Shown: positions 10,697-26,283, counted from the stretch's first letter. The stretch is DNA of 64,000 nt from Oehlia diaphana (GCA_003833135.1 QZLH01000189.1:8288-72287); one strand, 5' to 3'. Notes: generated from the letters alone by a model not told the origin. Program-made: numbers and translations.

Positions 10697-13425
10697 TTAT
10701 AAATTGTTTTTATCATTCAAGTTCTCTTGAATTTCCAGTGATCTTTTTATAGCTTCAGCAATTTGATCATCTTCAGTCTGATGTTCTTCTTTAGATACCA
10801 TTAAAGCATATGCTAACATTTCATCATTTGTTAATCCAGGAATTGGTGTATACTTTTGCATTTTTGCAAGATGCTCTTCACGTTCTCGTTCTTCTATTTC
10901 AAACATTTGTGTTGACTCTCTTACATCGTTTTGTATTTCTAGACGTTCTAAAAGAAAGAAGTTTTTAAGAAAACAAAATTAATAATTCCATAGCAAATAA
11001 TTTAAACGACACTTACTCATATATTTAGGTGTTGATGAAGTGTTCTTTTTCTTTGGCTGTTTAACTTTATTTCCTGTAATAAATATACATAATGTATTGA
11101 TTTAACATTTTGCGTAATATATGATTTTATTGAAATATTAGATCTTACCTGTAATAGCACTACCGGGTGTAAAATCCCAAGTTTTTATTTGTCCTCCTAT
11201 ATTTAACACAGTTCGGTAGTCTTTTGAATAAATACAATTAACGGCTGAAGTATTTTCCTGTGTTTGGGTGGCCCGATTAGCTGTTCTTCGTGATCTCTGT
11301 GAGCTGAAAAAAAACTAGATAAGCAATGATTAAAAATAGGCCAAAAAATTAATTTTATAATACCTATGACATAATATACAAATTATTTTCGAAGTCAATG
11401 GATCAAAAACGGTTACAGCTCCATCCAAACTAGATAAGGCAAACAATACGCGGATTATTAAAAATTAAAAATAATTTATGAAATACAACAATTATTTCAT
11501 TAGTCTAACCTTCCAATTATCATCTTAAAGGTGTCAAGATGGATAGCAGTAACAGATGATAGATGTCCTTCGATTGTTCTAAAAAATTTAAAAGTAAAAA
11601 TTATTAAAATTAACTACAAAAAAAGATTGCATCATTTATACATACTTAAAGGGCTTTTGAATTTTGTCTATACCACAGCCATTAGCATCCCATAAGCAAA
11701 CAACACCTAAAGTATCTCCACTTGCTAAAATATTCAGTGGTTTAATTCCATTTTCATTTGAGGTTTCACTATTTTCTTGTATGTCAATGATAGTACGTGT
11801 CACATTACCCGAATGGCCATTTGTGAACACACAAATACATTCCATTGTTTCCAAATCGAATTTTCTCAATTCTGAAGATTTTTCATACGCGATGATCAAA
11901 GCATTTGAAGATTCAACGTAATGCAATGAAGTTACTCCACTTGTGCCAGTAATTTTAGTAGGTGATATATCTTCATAATTGTCGGGCGATGATGATATGA
12001 GTGTGGAATCAATTGACCAAATATAAACAGTGCCATCTGTTGTTCCTGCTATTATGTATTTTTTCACGCTCCAAGCCAAAGTGGTGATTATTGTATCATT
12101 ACCGAGTGTTTCATCTAAACAATATTAAATAGAATAGTTAAAAGAAAATTTCCAAAATTGAGAGAATACAAGAATCTATTTACCTGTACGAAGACTTTTA
12201 ATGCATCTTCCTGAATTAACATCCCAAAGAATAACTAAACCGTCTTCTCCGCCACTCACAATAGTATTCGTAAATTGGTTTGACCAAGCAAGAACTGAAA
12301 CAGGTCCTGCATGGAAATCAAGAAATTGTTTGAAAAATCGGTTTGAACCTTGTTTATTCAAGATAGTAAGTCCAATTGCGCCTGATTTATAACCCCAAAG
12401 AATCCTATGCCTTTTTTTCAAAATTTGAATGAAAAAAAGCATACACCATATTGGCGCAAAATAAATATGACTATGATTATCTTAAGTCCTCATTACCAGG
12501 ATTAATTAATTCTAACCTACAGATTAACTTATATGTAATTCAAAATGAAAAGTAATTTATTACCTGTCTACTAACATAGCCGAAATACTATGACTAACAT
12601 TCTCCCGCGTTGAAAATATAAAATCCTTGCTAATCCTTCCGGTACTAGGATCACATCTCGAGACCATGCCTTTGTCTAAAGAACCAGCCAACATCCAAGA
12701 ATTAACAAAATCAACGTAAAGATTATGAATTATACCAACTCTTGGATCAAAACTTAGAGTTAATCCTCGTCCTCTTTCCCATATTCTATACAAACATAAA
12801 AAAAATAGAATCATAAAATCTTATAAATGATAAAAGAAATCGTTCACATTATTAATAATATTAATACCTAAGTAATTTTGTACGAGTCATATATTCATTT
12901 TTCCAACTATCACTAGCTAATCGTCTTTGTGTAAGATAATAGTTAATCCATTTGTCTTGAGAATTTAAGAACAAGTAAATTCACTCACCTAAACGGGACG
13001 GATCCGAAAAACTGAATTAATGCACTCTTCCAACATGAATCATCAGTAATTATCCATCGCCAATGTTTACATATTTGAGCCGCAGCATTCTAATTCCGGA
13101 TAAAAAGAAAATTAATTTATATTAAAATAAATCAAAATGAATATTGGAGGAGATTTTTACCAATTCGGTTGGTTCAAGTTGAGAAAAAATGTGAGTAAGT
13201 ATTTCTGTAGGAATCTCATTTATATAACAACGACCACTATAATAAATACAAATAAATTATCCCAATAATTTACATTTAATAAAGACAAGTTGATCAAATA
13301 ATATACTTTATAGGAATTTCAAAGGCATTATCAATTGCTATGCCACCTTTAGTTCGCTTTCCTTTTGTGCTTTTCTTTTTGAAAGGTAAATTTTTATCAT
13401 TTCTTCTTGAGTTATCACGAGACAT
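10697..13425 (-). CDS. F-box/WD40-repeat protein with C-terminal ubiquitin-interacting motifs
   Basis: Hand-joined model of 12 exons (13425-13307, 13236-13161, 13089-12989, 12924-12868, 12785-12564, 12404-12184, 12114-11646, 11578-11510, 11429-11364, 11303-11149, 11073-11017, 10947-10697) giving 620 residues with every junction in phase. A basic N-terminus (SRDNSRRNDKNLPFKKK) leads to an F-box (INEIPTEILTHIFSQLEPTE ... ICKHWRWII), a linker RLASDSWKNEYMTRTKLLR typical of F-box/WD proteins, then WD40 blades (for example IVSGGEDGLVILWDVNSGRC and IIAGTTDGTVYIWSID). The tail carries two UIM-like helices, DEMLAYALMVSKEEH and DQIAEAIKRSLEIQE. F-box/WD proteins are substrate receptors of SCF (Skp1-Cullin-F-box) ubiquitin ligases. 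The acceptor of intron 3 was set at 12925/12924 because a nearer AG would give a 33-nt intron and a stop. Confidence 0.87.
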
Positions 13426-13588
13426 TTTTCGTGAATTTTTATTGATAATTTTAATATCTTAAAAAGAGCTCTTACACAATGCTTCTCTATGACGTTTAAA
13501 TGGTTTGATCGATCGACGGATTAATCAGCGTACATATTATGTCAGTCCGACGATCATTTTTAGATAAGGTTTTATTTTTCGAGAAAAA
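13426..13588. promoter_or_regulatory. Shared divergent promoter region
   Basis: Only 163 bp separate the ATG of the F-box/WD gene (13425, minus) from the ATG of the MTHFR gene (13589, plus). It contains 'gatcgatcgacgg' and 'tcagtccgacgatc' and is less AT-rich than usual here. Both promoters must overlap; that it is bidirectional is inference. Confidence 0.5.
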
Positions 13589-16228
<2,640 letters not shown>

Positions 16229-17068
16229 ATAATAAATTATATAATTTATTATAAAAAAAAAAAGAAATCTAAAATTATTTGCTTAGCCGTATTAAATACT
16301 AAATATTATATATATATGTAACATATTTATGTAAATACTAAAATGTATTGTTATTATTGAACATCGAAATAATAATTGTATTAATACAGCAAAATCCAAT
16401 TTTAAATTCACGTGATTAATTAAAGAACGTTTATTTATATGATTTTAATTTTAATTTACCCATAAATTTTATTAAACTTTTAAGACTTATTTGGTAAATA
16501 TCACACTATATAAGAATATGTTAAGTTGATAATCTCCTTAGATAATCAAACTTTATTTTATTGCTGATGTAGATAATCTTACAAGTTTTTTTGAATTTAA
16601 TTAAAGTTTAAACCTAATTTTTTCAACTTCTCTTGTACAATATATCTTGATTATTAAATTTGTTTTTTTTTGTTATAAAAAACAAAAAAAAAAGAATTTA
16701 TTATTAAGTTTGAAATAAATTTTACTTGTTTAACAATTAAATTCAATATATCATATGTTTATATTTAGCAAAGAATCTTAAATTTTATTTTCTTTAAAAT
16801 TTTCAAAAATTTTCGTCGAATAGTTCAAAAAAAAAAAAACAAAAGTTTTTGTTATATACATACATACATTCCTATCTCCACCTTTTTTTCAAAAAAAAAA
16901 AAAAAAAAGTGTCCGATTTAAATCCTTTCATTATATCAAAAAGATAATAAATTGTTCAATTGTATAGAAATATATTATTAATAAGACCTCTGAAAAAAAT
17001 ACAATAAGATATATTTCTGATTTCATCTTTCTTAACTTTTCTTTCCCAATCAATTTTTATATAATCTC
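16229..17068. other. Convergent intergenic region
   Basis: Very AT-rich stretch between the 3' ends of the MTHFR and zinc-finger genes, with several A-runs (16252-16263, 16830-16840, 16892-16908). It presumably holds both 3' UTRs. No gene or repeat family recognised. Confidence 0.5.
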
Positions 17069-18036
17069 TCAAGATCTTTGTTCATCTTCAACAATTCCAT
17101 CTGTAAGAAAACATTTATATATGTATTTATATTAATAACAATTTGCACAACATACTACAATTTCAAATTCATCAACTTACCTTCAAAGTTAGGATGAGGA
17201 TGAGTCATATTATGTTTTTTCCAATGGTAAGTAGATTTAAATTCTTTACCACAATCTTCATATTTACATTTAAATTTAATGGCAGTACCATCACTCATTT
17301 TTTTATGAGTTTTAAACATATGTCTAGATAAGCTGTCTGGATGAAAAAATTTTTTATCACAACCAATTTCATTACAATTAAAAGTTTTATCTTTTGAATG
17401 TTTTCTATAGTGAGCGACCAAATGTTTAAATTTATCAAAAGACTTAGTACAACCAATTTCAGTGCATTTAAAAGCTTTATCTACAGTAGGCAAATTGATA
17501 ATTTGTTTTTCGTGAGATTCTTTATGTTTTTCTAAACTTGATAATAATGAAAATGATCGGACACATCCTGTTATGTCACATTGATATATAGGAGTTGCCC
17601 TTTCTTTCTTTTTATTACTGCTAGAAGATGATGATGACGTATCATTTCCAGAAGAGTTATCCTGATTCGTCTGTGCGTGATATCGTCTGATATGATTGTT
17701 TAAACTATTCTGTGACTTGAATAATGTCCAACATTTTGGGAATTTACAAGCCCACATTATTTGACCTTCATGTACTACAACTTCTTTAAGATGTTGATCA
17801 GTATCTTCTGCTTGTTGAAGAGCTGATAATGTTGTAGAAGGGTATGATCTTGTCATGGGTAAATTAATTAAAGTAGTAGGGAGTGTAGTCGAAGTTAATG
17901 GTGATTGTAGATAACTTGTAGCCGGAACAACATTATTAGTGAAAGTATTAGTAATGGTAGGTGTAGAGTCAAATGATTGAGAAGCTTGCGAAGTAGTCAT
18001 AGTCGTATTTGAACTTGTATTATTATTTGTACTCAT
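17069..18036 (-). CDS. C2H2 zinc-finger protein (five TFIIIA-type fingers)
   Basis: Two exons (18036-17181 and 17100-17069) joined across an 80-nt intron with a GTAAGT donor and CAG acceptor; 295 residues. Reading through the donor would end as KLMNLKL; the spliced tail is DGIVEDEQRS. The first 90 residues are Ser/Thr/Asn-rich and disordered. Fingers follow at about residues 95-120 (MWACKFPKCWTLF...HIRRYH), 151-175, 188-213, 219-244 and 254-279, all with the C-x4-C ... H-x3/4-H spacing of TFIIIA-type fingers. A run of serines and KKKERA separates fingers 1 and 2. It is probably a nuclear DNA-binding regulator; its target is unknown. A GA-rich tract (18332-18360) lies upstream of the start. 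Confidence 0.85.
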
Positions 18037-18573
18037 AATTTGTTTTTCCGTATTTATTATATTCTGACAATGATTCGATAATTCCCATACACGTTTACCC
18101 CTTTTTTTTTAAAAAAAGAATTTAAGATACTCGAAATATCATTTCGGTAAATTTCGATAAAAAAAAAAAAAAACTTTTTATTTTTCCTAAAAAAAAAAAG
18201 AAAAAGAAAAAGAAAACTTACCTTTAAGAAATTTACTTAAAAAAATTTCATAATTCAAAAGAAGGGAGTTTTTTAAATCAAGAGTGAAATGTTAAAAAAA
18301 AATAAAAAAAGTAGTATCGAAAGAAAAAAATTTGAGAGAGAGAGAAAGAGAGAGAGGGAAATAAACGATTCAAACGATAAAAAGCGTCATTGCGGCTGAT
18401 TACATAATTTCGGCTAAAAAACGAGGTATAATAACCGATATCACATGATATAACGTCATAAAATTATTTTCGCGTACATACAGTATATTTGTGTACATGT
18501 ATTAATAATAAAATTACCATCGGCCGGTACAGGCCTTAAAAAATGTTTTTTTTTTATTAGGACATAATTTTTT
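18037..18573. promoter_or_regulatory. Upstream region of the zinc-finger gene
   Basis: Contains a T9-A7 block at 18103-18118, poly-A tracts at 18160-18200 and an (AG)-rich tract at 18332-18360, then DNA reaching the 3' end of the next gene. No motif can be assigned to a factor; promoter function is inferred from position. Confidence 0.35.
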
Positions 18574-19780
18574 TTAAATATCGTTAAATTCATCAATATT
18601 TTTTATCCAATCACAAACATTAGTATGAAATTTTCCAATACTAGCATATTCTCTTAATAAATCAATTTTATCTTGACCCAACCATTCATTAGCATTATGA
18701 AAATATAATTCTAAACCAACAGCAGAAGAAGATAAATCATTTAAATCATAAGGTAAAATAGGAATATCATCAAGAAAATTTTTAAATTCTTTTAAATTAC
18801 AAATAAATTTACAATAAAAACCCAATAAAGATAATTTTGTAGTTAATTTTTTTGCAATTTTTGGTAACCAAATATTTAAATCTAAATTATTTACCAAAGA
18901 ATCAATTTCTAAAATTTCCAAATATTTAAAATTTTCCAAAAAATTAATTAAATAATTTACAGTATGAGGAGATACAGAAATAAAAATATCAATTAAGTTT
19001 GGACAAGAAGATAAAATAATTTCAAATAATACTTGAGCATGTTCAGGATCTTGTTCAATTTCCCATTTTAAACATAAATATTTAATACTACCATTTGTTT
19101 TTAATATAATATTTGATAAATGATATAAATTTATTTTAGTATCTATACATAAACTAAATTCCACAAGTTGAGTATATGCAGGACCATTAGAAAAAGGTTG
19201 TAAAGTATTTAATGACCAAAAAGATTTTGTTGTATTAGGAATATGAGAATCTGTTATCCTTAAATTTAAAAGATTCTTGCATTCAGAAAAAATATTTAAA
19301 GGTATTGTTCCACCTTGTTTAATCCAAAGATATGTTAAATCTTCATAATTGGATTCTAAAAGATTTTTTAAAGCATTCGTTAAATTTGGCATTTGTTGAT
19401 CGTTTAAACGAATTTTTAAGAAATGGATTTTTGGTAAAGTATTTAAAAAATTAGATAAATTTTCATCATCGTCTTTACATTTAATCATTAATTTATCAAT
19501 AATATAAAAAAGATTTTTAAATTTATTAAAAAATGAATGAAAATTATTTGTAGTTAATTTTAATAATTCAAGATGTGATCTTTCTGGTAAAATTTCGTTT
19601 AAACAATCAAGGTAAGAAAATGATCCAATCCCTTCCGGTATTGTTAATTTATATCGTTTTACTGAACTTTTTTTGACAATCATTTTAATTAATTCTTGAT
19701 AAATAATTAATTGTGTATTAGAAACATGTTGATATTTTTTTAAAAAATTTTTCATAACTTGTTGCTGTTGATTTTGTTGC

Positions 19781-19811
<31 letters not shown>

Positions 19812-20244
19812 GCTGCTGCTGCTGTTGTTGTTGCCGTTGTTGTTGTTGCTGCTCTTGTTCTTGTTCAATTATAATTTTACGAATCCAATTTGCTACTGCC
19901 GTAAATAATGTTGTAAATTCTATTCCCTTTAAATATATTATATAATTACATAAAAGTGTATTGTTACTTTCTTTTAATATGTTAACTTTTTCTAATCCAT
20001 TTTGTCTAATAATAGATTTTGATTGTTGTGAGAGACATGAAACATATATTTCAATTATATTGATCGCTCTAAGATTTCTATCCCGATAAGTTTTTCCAAA
20101 TGTTTTTTCTAATGGGTTTTCCCATAATATGGGTAATATATTTGTACACCAATATCTATTCACCAATAAACAATTAAATAAATCTGTGTAATTTCCAACT
20201 TCTTTAAATATATTTTGAAGAATTTCCGGTGGGAACTGTATCAT
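18574..20244 (-). CDS. F-box protein with poly-glutamine tract and LRR-like C-terminal part
   Basis: A single-exon 556-residue protein. The first 45 residues form an F-box (FPPEILQNIFKEVGNYTDLF, LLVNRYWCTNILPILWENP), the Skp1-binding module of SCF ubiquitin ligases. Residues 127-162 are nearly pure glutamine, coded by mixed CAA/CAG. From about 200 on, leucine-rich segments with spacing like irregular LRRs occur (LLKLTTNNFHSFF, KIHFLKIRLNDQQMPN, LLNLRITDSHI, YLEILEIDSL), the pattern of the large F-box families expanded in Glomeromycotina. The ATG at 20244 directly starts the F-box. No substrate can be predicted. Confidence 0.82.
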
Positions 20245-22969
20245 TTTATTACTTTAAATAAAAGGAAAAGAGAAGAAGAAGAAGAAAGAAAAAGAAAAAA
20301 AAAAAATTTTTTTTTTAAAAAAAAGGAAGAAAGCCAACTTAAATTAGTCGAGAAGCTTATTTTGGTGAAACTAAAAAGAAGAATGCGATTATTTAACTTA
20401 TTGAACCTATTACACGTTACATATCAGGTTTTTTTTTTCTATTTAAACCAATAAAGTTTTTACCTTGTTCTCATTACTTTGTTCTGGGGTTTTAAATTTG
20501 GTAATTAATTCATGACAAATTTTGTTAATAATACAATACTTTATAATAAATATAAAGATAATATTTTCGGCTTTTAATAAAAAATTTTATTATTAATCGT
20601 TCCGAGAATATATAACTATAGTTTAAAAAAATTTTTTTTTTTCTGTGATCGAGATAAACAGGGGTTTGGTTTCGTTAGCAGGAGCCAATTATCTGTATAA
20701 TTATATAAATACGGTTTAGAACATTATAAATATAGTTTTATTGTGGCTCGGTGAATTTAGAGAATTTGTCCGTTGGTGTAACATTATATCCCAATTTGTT
20801 ATACCAAAGAATAATCAAAAAAGCAATTCAATAAATACGATTTTGATCTGTTTGTTGTTTCGTTAGCGTATTTCATTGTATTAATGAATTAGAATAATGT
20901 ATATTATTATTATTATTAAAAAAATGGTCATTAAAACAATACTTCCTTAGATAATGTGGAATACTTCAATATTATTATGTTAAATTATTTGGATTTGCAA
21001 TTTTATTTTTTATTTGTGATTGTTAAAATTTTCAAGGGTTTAAAGTGTAAATCCATAATTCTGTAGTTGCATTGGGTTAGTCGTTTGCATTGGGTTAGCT
21101 GTTTGGTCATTCTGTCAATGATGTGGAATATAATACGTTGAATTAATTATTTGGATTCCCATTGACAAATTGAAATCTTTCGTAATTTTAAAAAGTGACA
21201 AAAATCGGTTTTTTTAGTTGCGTTTTCTACGTGACATCTAAATAATTAATGTGGATTAGTAATCTCATTCTTTTTACCTTATGAAAATATAGGTTGATTC
21301 GCCTACTTAGTCTGCCTTTGGTTTGATTTGCGGTTTTCGAGTGAAAAGAGCCCTACAGTGGGGAGTCTTACAGTGATGAAAATCAACACCGGTCAATGCC
21401 TCTTCTTGGAATACTTTTTAGAAACATCCATGAATATTATAATATCATAAGTGACTTCCACAAATCCTCGGATTTATAATAACTTTTTAAATAGTTTTAT
21501 CATATCAGATAAGGTCAAATATACAGGTCACGATAATATTGATAAGTACTTTCTCTTTTTTCTTTGTTGAAATTTCTTAGCTTTTATAAAAACTTACAAA
21601 AAGTTCTTTCGCTTTTATTTAGTCTTGGATAATTCGATGCTGTGCTGTAAAATATAGATTGTAAATACAAAGGTTCCGGTCATCTTGTATAATGAATATG
21701 AAAGCAAAAAATTCACACTACTAGAGAATATTATGATTTAATTATTTTGTAATTTAAAATCCATGATGCTAGGAAAACAACTGGGCGCGTATAAAAGTAT
21801 TTATTATTTAATTATTTTGTAATTTCTTTAAATCTATAATGCTAATAAGGATTAGGTTAAGAATCGCTAATACTCATTCTAACTTCTCCGACTCATGAAA
21901 TAGAAACGTGGTATTTCGTTGCCTCTACTGAAAGGTTTCGTACGTACAAGTTGTAAATATGTAGAATAATATTAGTTAGATCATTGGAAAGTGGACCGCA
22001 CTTGTTTTTGATCACTTCAAGTAGTTATCAGTCGTTGAATCGGCTAGTATGATCTAAAGGTTCTTTGTAAAGCTATGCGAGAGAAATATCTGAAGAGATA
22101 AGAAGAAATAAGTTCCAGTATTGGAAGTATTGGACCTGGCCGCCTGAGAACTGAATAATATTATTATGAACTACTGAGATTATTATTATGAACCTTACTT
22201 ACCTTGTTCTTATTACAACGAACCTTATAGTTAAATGCACGCATTGTGTACTCCTTAAGTGCACACCTGATTCGGTCTCAACCGCCTTTTAAGCGGTTTT
22301 GTTGGGAATGATCTATAGTCCCAAGGAATGTTGCATTTATAGTCAAAAATATGAAACTTGACCAAACACATGTTATTAATATTGACATTCTCATTATATA
22401 CTAATATACAATATAAATGGATTAAGATCAATATATTTATAGTGTATTCCTATTCTTTATAATTTATAAAGTTTTACATTAATAAGTCGATCCTGGGACT
22501 TCGCGTACAACTGACGTAGCCTAACATTCCCATCCATTGGTCTTGATATCTCCTGCCACCATGTTCAGAGAGGGACTTAAAATGAACTCTGGCGGTTCTA
22601 AGAGCCGCCGCTTGACTGGTTTCCCGACTGATTGCAAGTTTGCTTTTATACGATGAATCTTTTGTTGTACGATAGACGCTTGTGTGCGATATGATTTAAA
22701 TTGGTTAGACCGGTGTTTCTACCAAGCCGAGTCATTGAATAACTTAGTTTCATTTTCTCTCCTTTCCTAAAAAATTTTTTACTATTTCTAATAATTAAAA
22801 TTAACTCCATATGGATTAATTCAGAAATATGTGTTACTCCATTATATTCAATTTTTTGGCCGAGTGTCATGAATGTACTATGAAAATAATTGTGACAATA
22901 AATTATGTATTAAATTTTTATAGTTTTATAGTCTAAACTTTAATTGATAGAATTTTAGCTGTCATTTCA

Positions 22970-23235
22970 AAAGGATTAAATACGATTGATACGATTGATA
23001 CGATTAATAATTACATAAATATGTTCCATTATAAAGTAGTCCTATTCGATCGTACTACTTGTTGAAAAATTCAGTAAGCAAGAACTTTTTTTAAAAAATT
23101 AACCAAAATTAAATCTTCTTGAATTAATATGAATATATGATGATACGATTGATAAAAAAAATCTTTTAATTACATAATTATATTTCTCTTATAAAGTAGT
23201 AGTTACCTTTCTCCCTTTTCGATCGTACTAACTTG
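22970..23235. repeat. Direct duplication of about 90 bp
   Basis: Two diverged copies share, in order, gatacgattgata, aattacataa, ttataaagtagt and tcgatcgtacta, with starts about 165 bp apart. Origin unknown. Confidence 0.5.
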
Positions 23236-23414
23236 GATGACCTTTTTTGGTCTCGCCAACCTTTTTACTCATTCAATTACTATCAGTTAAGTAACAATAT
23301 AATTGGTCAAAAAGGATATGATTGTTAAAATCCATGTAATCCTTGTGTATCCAAAAGTTTACATTATTCATTATGAAATTTATTTATGGTTAGAAAAAAA
23401 ATAAGATTTAACCC

Positions 23415-23545
23415 AATAAAATCCGTTAAAAAATCGTTAAAATCCAATAAAATCCAATCAAATCCAATAAGTTAAATCCAATAAAATCCGTTAAACCTAA
23501 TAATATCCAATAAAATCCAATAAAATCCGTTAAAATCCGTAGTAA
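23415..23545. repeat. Short tandem array of AATCCAATAAA-like units
   Basis: About a dozen imperfect 9-12-bp units alternate between 'aaatccaataa' and 'aaatccgtt'. Non-coding. Confidence 0.7.
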
Positions 23546-23907
23546 CATAAATCTGCAATAGCAACATTTAGATCAAAAATTGTAACTTTTATTAAGTTCG
23601 CTTTAACTTCAATAAAAAAAATGTACTTTTAATAATGGATATTTAAGAACAATTATTTGATATTTGATATATATAGGTTTCTCATACAATCTTAAGAGTT
23701 TAAATGATTTATGAATTACAATTTATTTTTAAGAACGATTATTTGACGTAATTTTATAATTATGCCCATACAATCATAATAAATTTTTAATGATTGTAAT
23801 CAATTATTTGATTACAATTTATTCTTAAAGAACAATTATTTTCCCATACAATCTTAAGAGTTAAGAACAATTATTTGATGTAATTTTCCTATATAAAATC
23901 TTAATAA

Positions 23908-25406
23908 CTAAATTTTCGTATTATTATTAACATTTCTTCTATTATTACCCATATATTTATGAGTACTTTTATGTATACCAAATTCTCTTCCTGTCTTAAA
24001 TATTTGTCCACAACAGGAATAAGTACGAACGGTACCAGGATTTCTTTTTCTTTTCGTTTGTCTTGAAGTCCTCCTTTTCGGTTTCTTCTTAATATAATTA
24101 TCATGAACTTTTTCATCATGAAGTTGTACTTTATTCGTATGGAATGAAACTCTATTGCTTATCTTGTAAATAAACTTATGATCATTTTTAATATGTTTCT
24201 CCCTAGAATTTATATCAGAAAATTCCTTATCACATTGAGTACATTTTAACAATTTAACATTACTAATATCAAAAAAATCAACTTGATTAAAAGAATCCCT
24301 CTCATCATTTGAAGAATAATCATTATTCTCTTGTATATTCGTAAAATCCTTAGAAGCTGAATGATAAAATTCTAAAATTTTTTGAACCCTTTCCACAGTC
24401 AAAGTTGAAGATTTCGACTTAAATTTATAATCGGACAATCTTTCGTTATTATTATTAATATTAAAATGATGATGGACGGATTCTTCCTTAGGTATGGACA
24501 TATTAAGTAAGGTTACATTAGGTATGGAAACATTACTGACATTAGGTATATTAGATACATTAGGTAAATCTCCATCCAAAGGTTTATCCTCTAAAGGAAT
24601 CGAAAGATTCCTAAGTTTGGTAAATTTATTTTGTTCATCAACAGGTTTAGTCAACACATCTTTGCTCGGTACGCTTTGTACATTTTGTACAATTTGTACG
24701 TTTTGTACGTTTTGTACGTTCAATCTTCTATTCTCAAATTTATTCAACATCAAATTATTATTTACATTCTTCAAAGAATTATTAAATTCTAATGAAGGTT
24801 TTTTGAGAATAGAACGTACATAAGAGAAATCATCATCCTTTTTGGTGATAATGGAATCATTTTGTCGTTGAATTTCACATGATGATTTTGTAAGATCAAT
24901 AAAAGGACAACAAGAACAATTTTGAGATACCAACTTTTCTTTTTTGTTGATCCTATTAAACAAGAGATCATAATGAAATAATGAATAAAATTGGTTGTTC
25001 CCATAAAATCTCTCAGTCGTATCTTTTTTAAAAATAGAATTCTCATGTATATGATTGATTCCTAAATATGAAAATCCTCGATTAATTTCTCTCATTTCTT
25101 TTTGATTAGAAGAATCAAAAGTTTGACGATAAGAATAAATTTGATTCAATTCAAATAATGAAGGAAATCCATATTGAAAACAAGAATTATCAAGTTTAAC
25201 GGGAGAACCATTTTCAGGAGATACCATCCTTTTAATAGAATCATTCGAATTATTTGATCGTAAAGAAGGTTTCTCTTGATTTTTCCATATTGAATCATTC
25301 AAAGTTAAACCAAAGATATCTTGCTTTTTCTAAAAAAAGGAAGATTAAATAATAAATAAATAAAAATAATATATTAACAAATAATTCCATTGAACAAATA
25401 ATGACT

Positions 25407-25484
<78 letters not shown>

Positions 25485-25657
25485 AAAAAAAAAAAAAAAA
25501 AAAAAAAAAATAAAAAAAAAAATTCAAAAAAAAAAAAAATGACTTTTTTTTAAAAAAAAAAAAAAAAAATAAATAAATAATAATAATAAATAAAATAAAA
25601 ATAAAAATTATAAATAAATAAAATATAATAATTATAACTTACTCGTACAAAAGACAT
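23908..25657 (-). CDS. Putative C2H2 zinc-finger protein
   Basis: Two exons. A short first exon, 25657-25643 (ATG TCT TTT GTA CGA), is followed by a GTAAGT donor; the acceptor TTTTTTTAG lies at about 25331 and leads into KKQDIFGLTLNDSIWKNQ. Phase is 0 at both sites and the protein is about 478 residues. Most of it is low-complexity and Asn/Ser-rich, with small tandem repeats NVQNVQNVQIVQNVQ and IPNVSNVSIPNV. One canonical finger is near the C-terminus (LKCTQCDKEF...HIKNDH). A second is odd because its two cysteines are adjacent (YSCCGQIF...HKSTH). A strongly basic stretch KKKPKRRTSRQTKRKRN between them looks like a nuclear localisation signal. The intron carries the long poly-A tract. Function unknown; a nuclear regulator is likely. 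Confidence 0.7.
25409..25570. repeat. About 160-bp nearly pure poly-A tract
   Basis: Two long A-runs, the first unbroken for about 73 bases, with single T interruptions, lie in the first intron of the zinc-finger gene (T-rich on its sense strand). Two 'tgactttttttt' boundaries flank it. It may be a polypyrimidine tract, slippage product or assembly-inflated homopolymer. Confidence 0.85.
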
Positions 25658-26283
25658 TTTTTTTCCCCCATAAAAAAAAAAAAAAAGAGAAAAAATTTTT
25701 TTTATAAATAAAAAAGTGTTTATATATAAGAAAAAAGAGAGAAAGAGTGGGTAATTTACTCATTTGACTTGTAACCACTAAAACAGGTTATCAAAAATAG
25801 GAATATTGTAACACCATTTATAGTTCGTGAGAAATTTTTTTATAATCATATGACCTTCCAAAGTAGTTTTTCCGCATCATAAAAATTCATAGATATTTCC
25901 TCTTAATATTTTTTTCTTTGTAAACGTTAATAATAATTGTGTAAACCTTTCAGGTTTATTTCCAGTTAAATATTGTACTACATTATTTTTTTTTTTTTCA
26001 TTACAATACAAAATTATAATATTCATATGAATATCCTTACATAGGTTGATCATGTCTATCATATCTTAATATGTAAGAATGAAGAAAAAGAGACGAAGAG
26101 AGACGAATCATTTTATTTAATAAATAGCCTTTGAAAAATCAAAATATTTTTATTATTTTTTTTTTTTTAAAAAAAAGGATATAAAAATATATATAATAAT
26201 TTTTTATTTTGTTTTGAATCGGAAATATATATAAAAAAAACGCGAATTTTTTTAAAAAAATCCTTCACGTAAATTAAATAATA

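Larger units (their letters stand above)
20245..23907. other. 3.6-kb gene-free gap with small repeats
   Basis: Begins with GA/A-rich promoter-like DNA of the F-box gene (20250-20330, including a T10-A8 block). A direct repeat containing 'tttaattattttgtaattt' occurs at 21737 and 21809. A stretch of higher GC lies at about 22260-22640. A 90-bp block is duplicated directly (22970-23060 and 23130-23235, sharing 'gatacgattgata', 'ttataaagtagt', 'tcgatcgtacta'). An 11-bp-scale array of 'aatccaataaa/aatccgtta' spans 23415-23545. No ORF with convincing coding character was found. Confidence 0.5.

Noticed and set aside
12956..12988. 33-nt intron in the F-box/WD gene (acceptor TCTCAAG)
   Set aside because: Too short and followed by an in-frame TAA; the acceptor at 12925 gives a 64-nt intron and the expected RLASDSWKNEYM linker.
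22485..22640. GC-richer patch ('ggcggttctaagagccgccg') suspected to be part of a gene or RNA
   Set aside because: A small inverted repeat is visible but no ORF, splice pattern or known RNA motif; left unassigned.
24494..24823. 109-codon plus-strand ORF opposite the second zinc-finger gene
   Set aside because: Antisense shadow of the NVQ/NVS repeats in the real gene.
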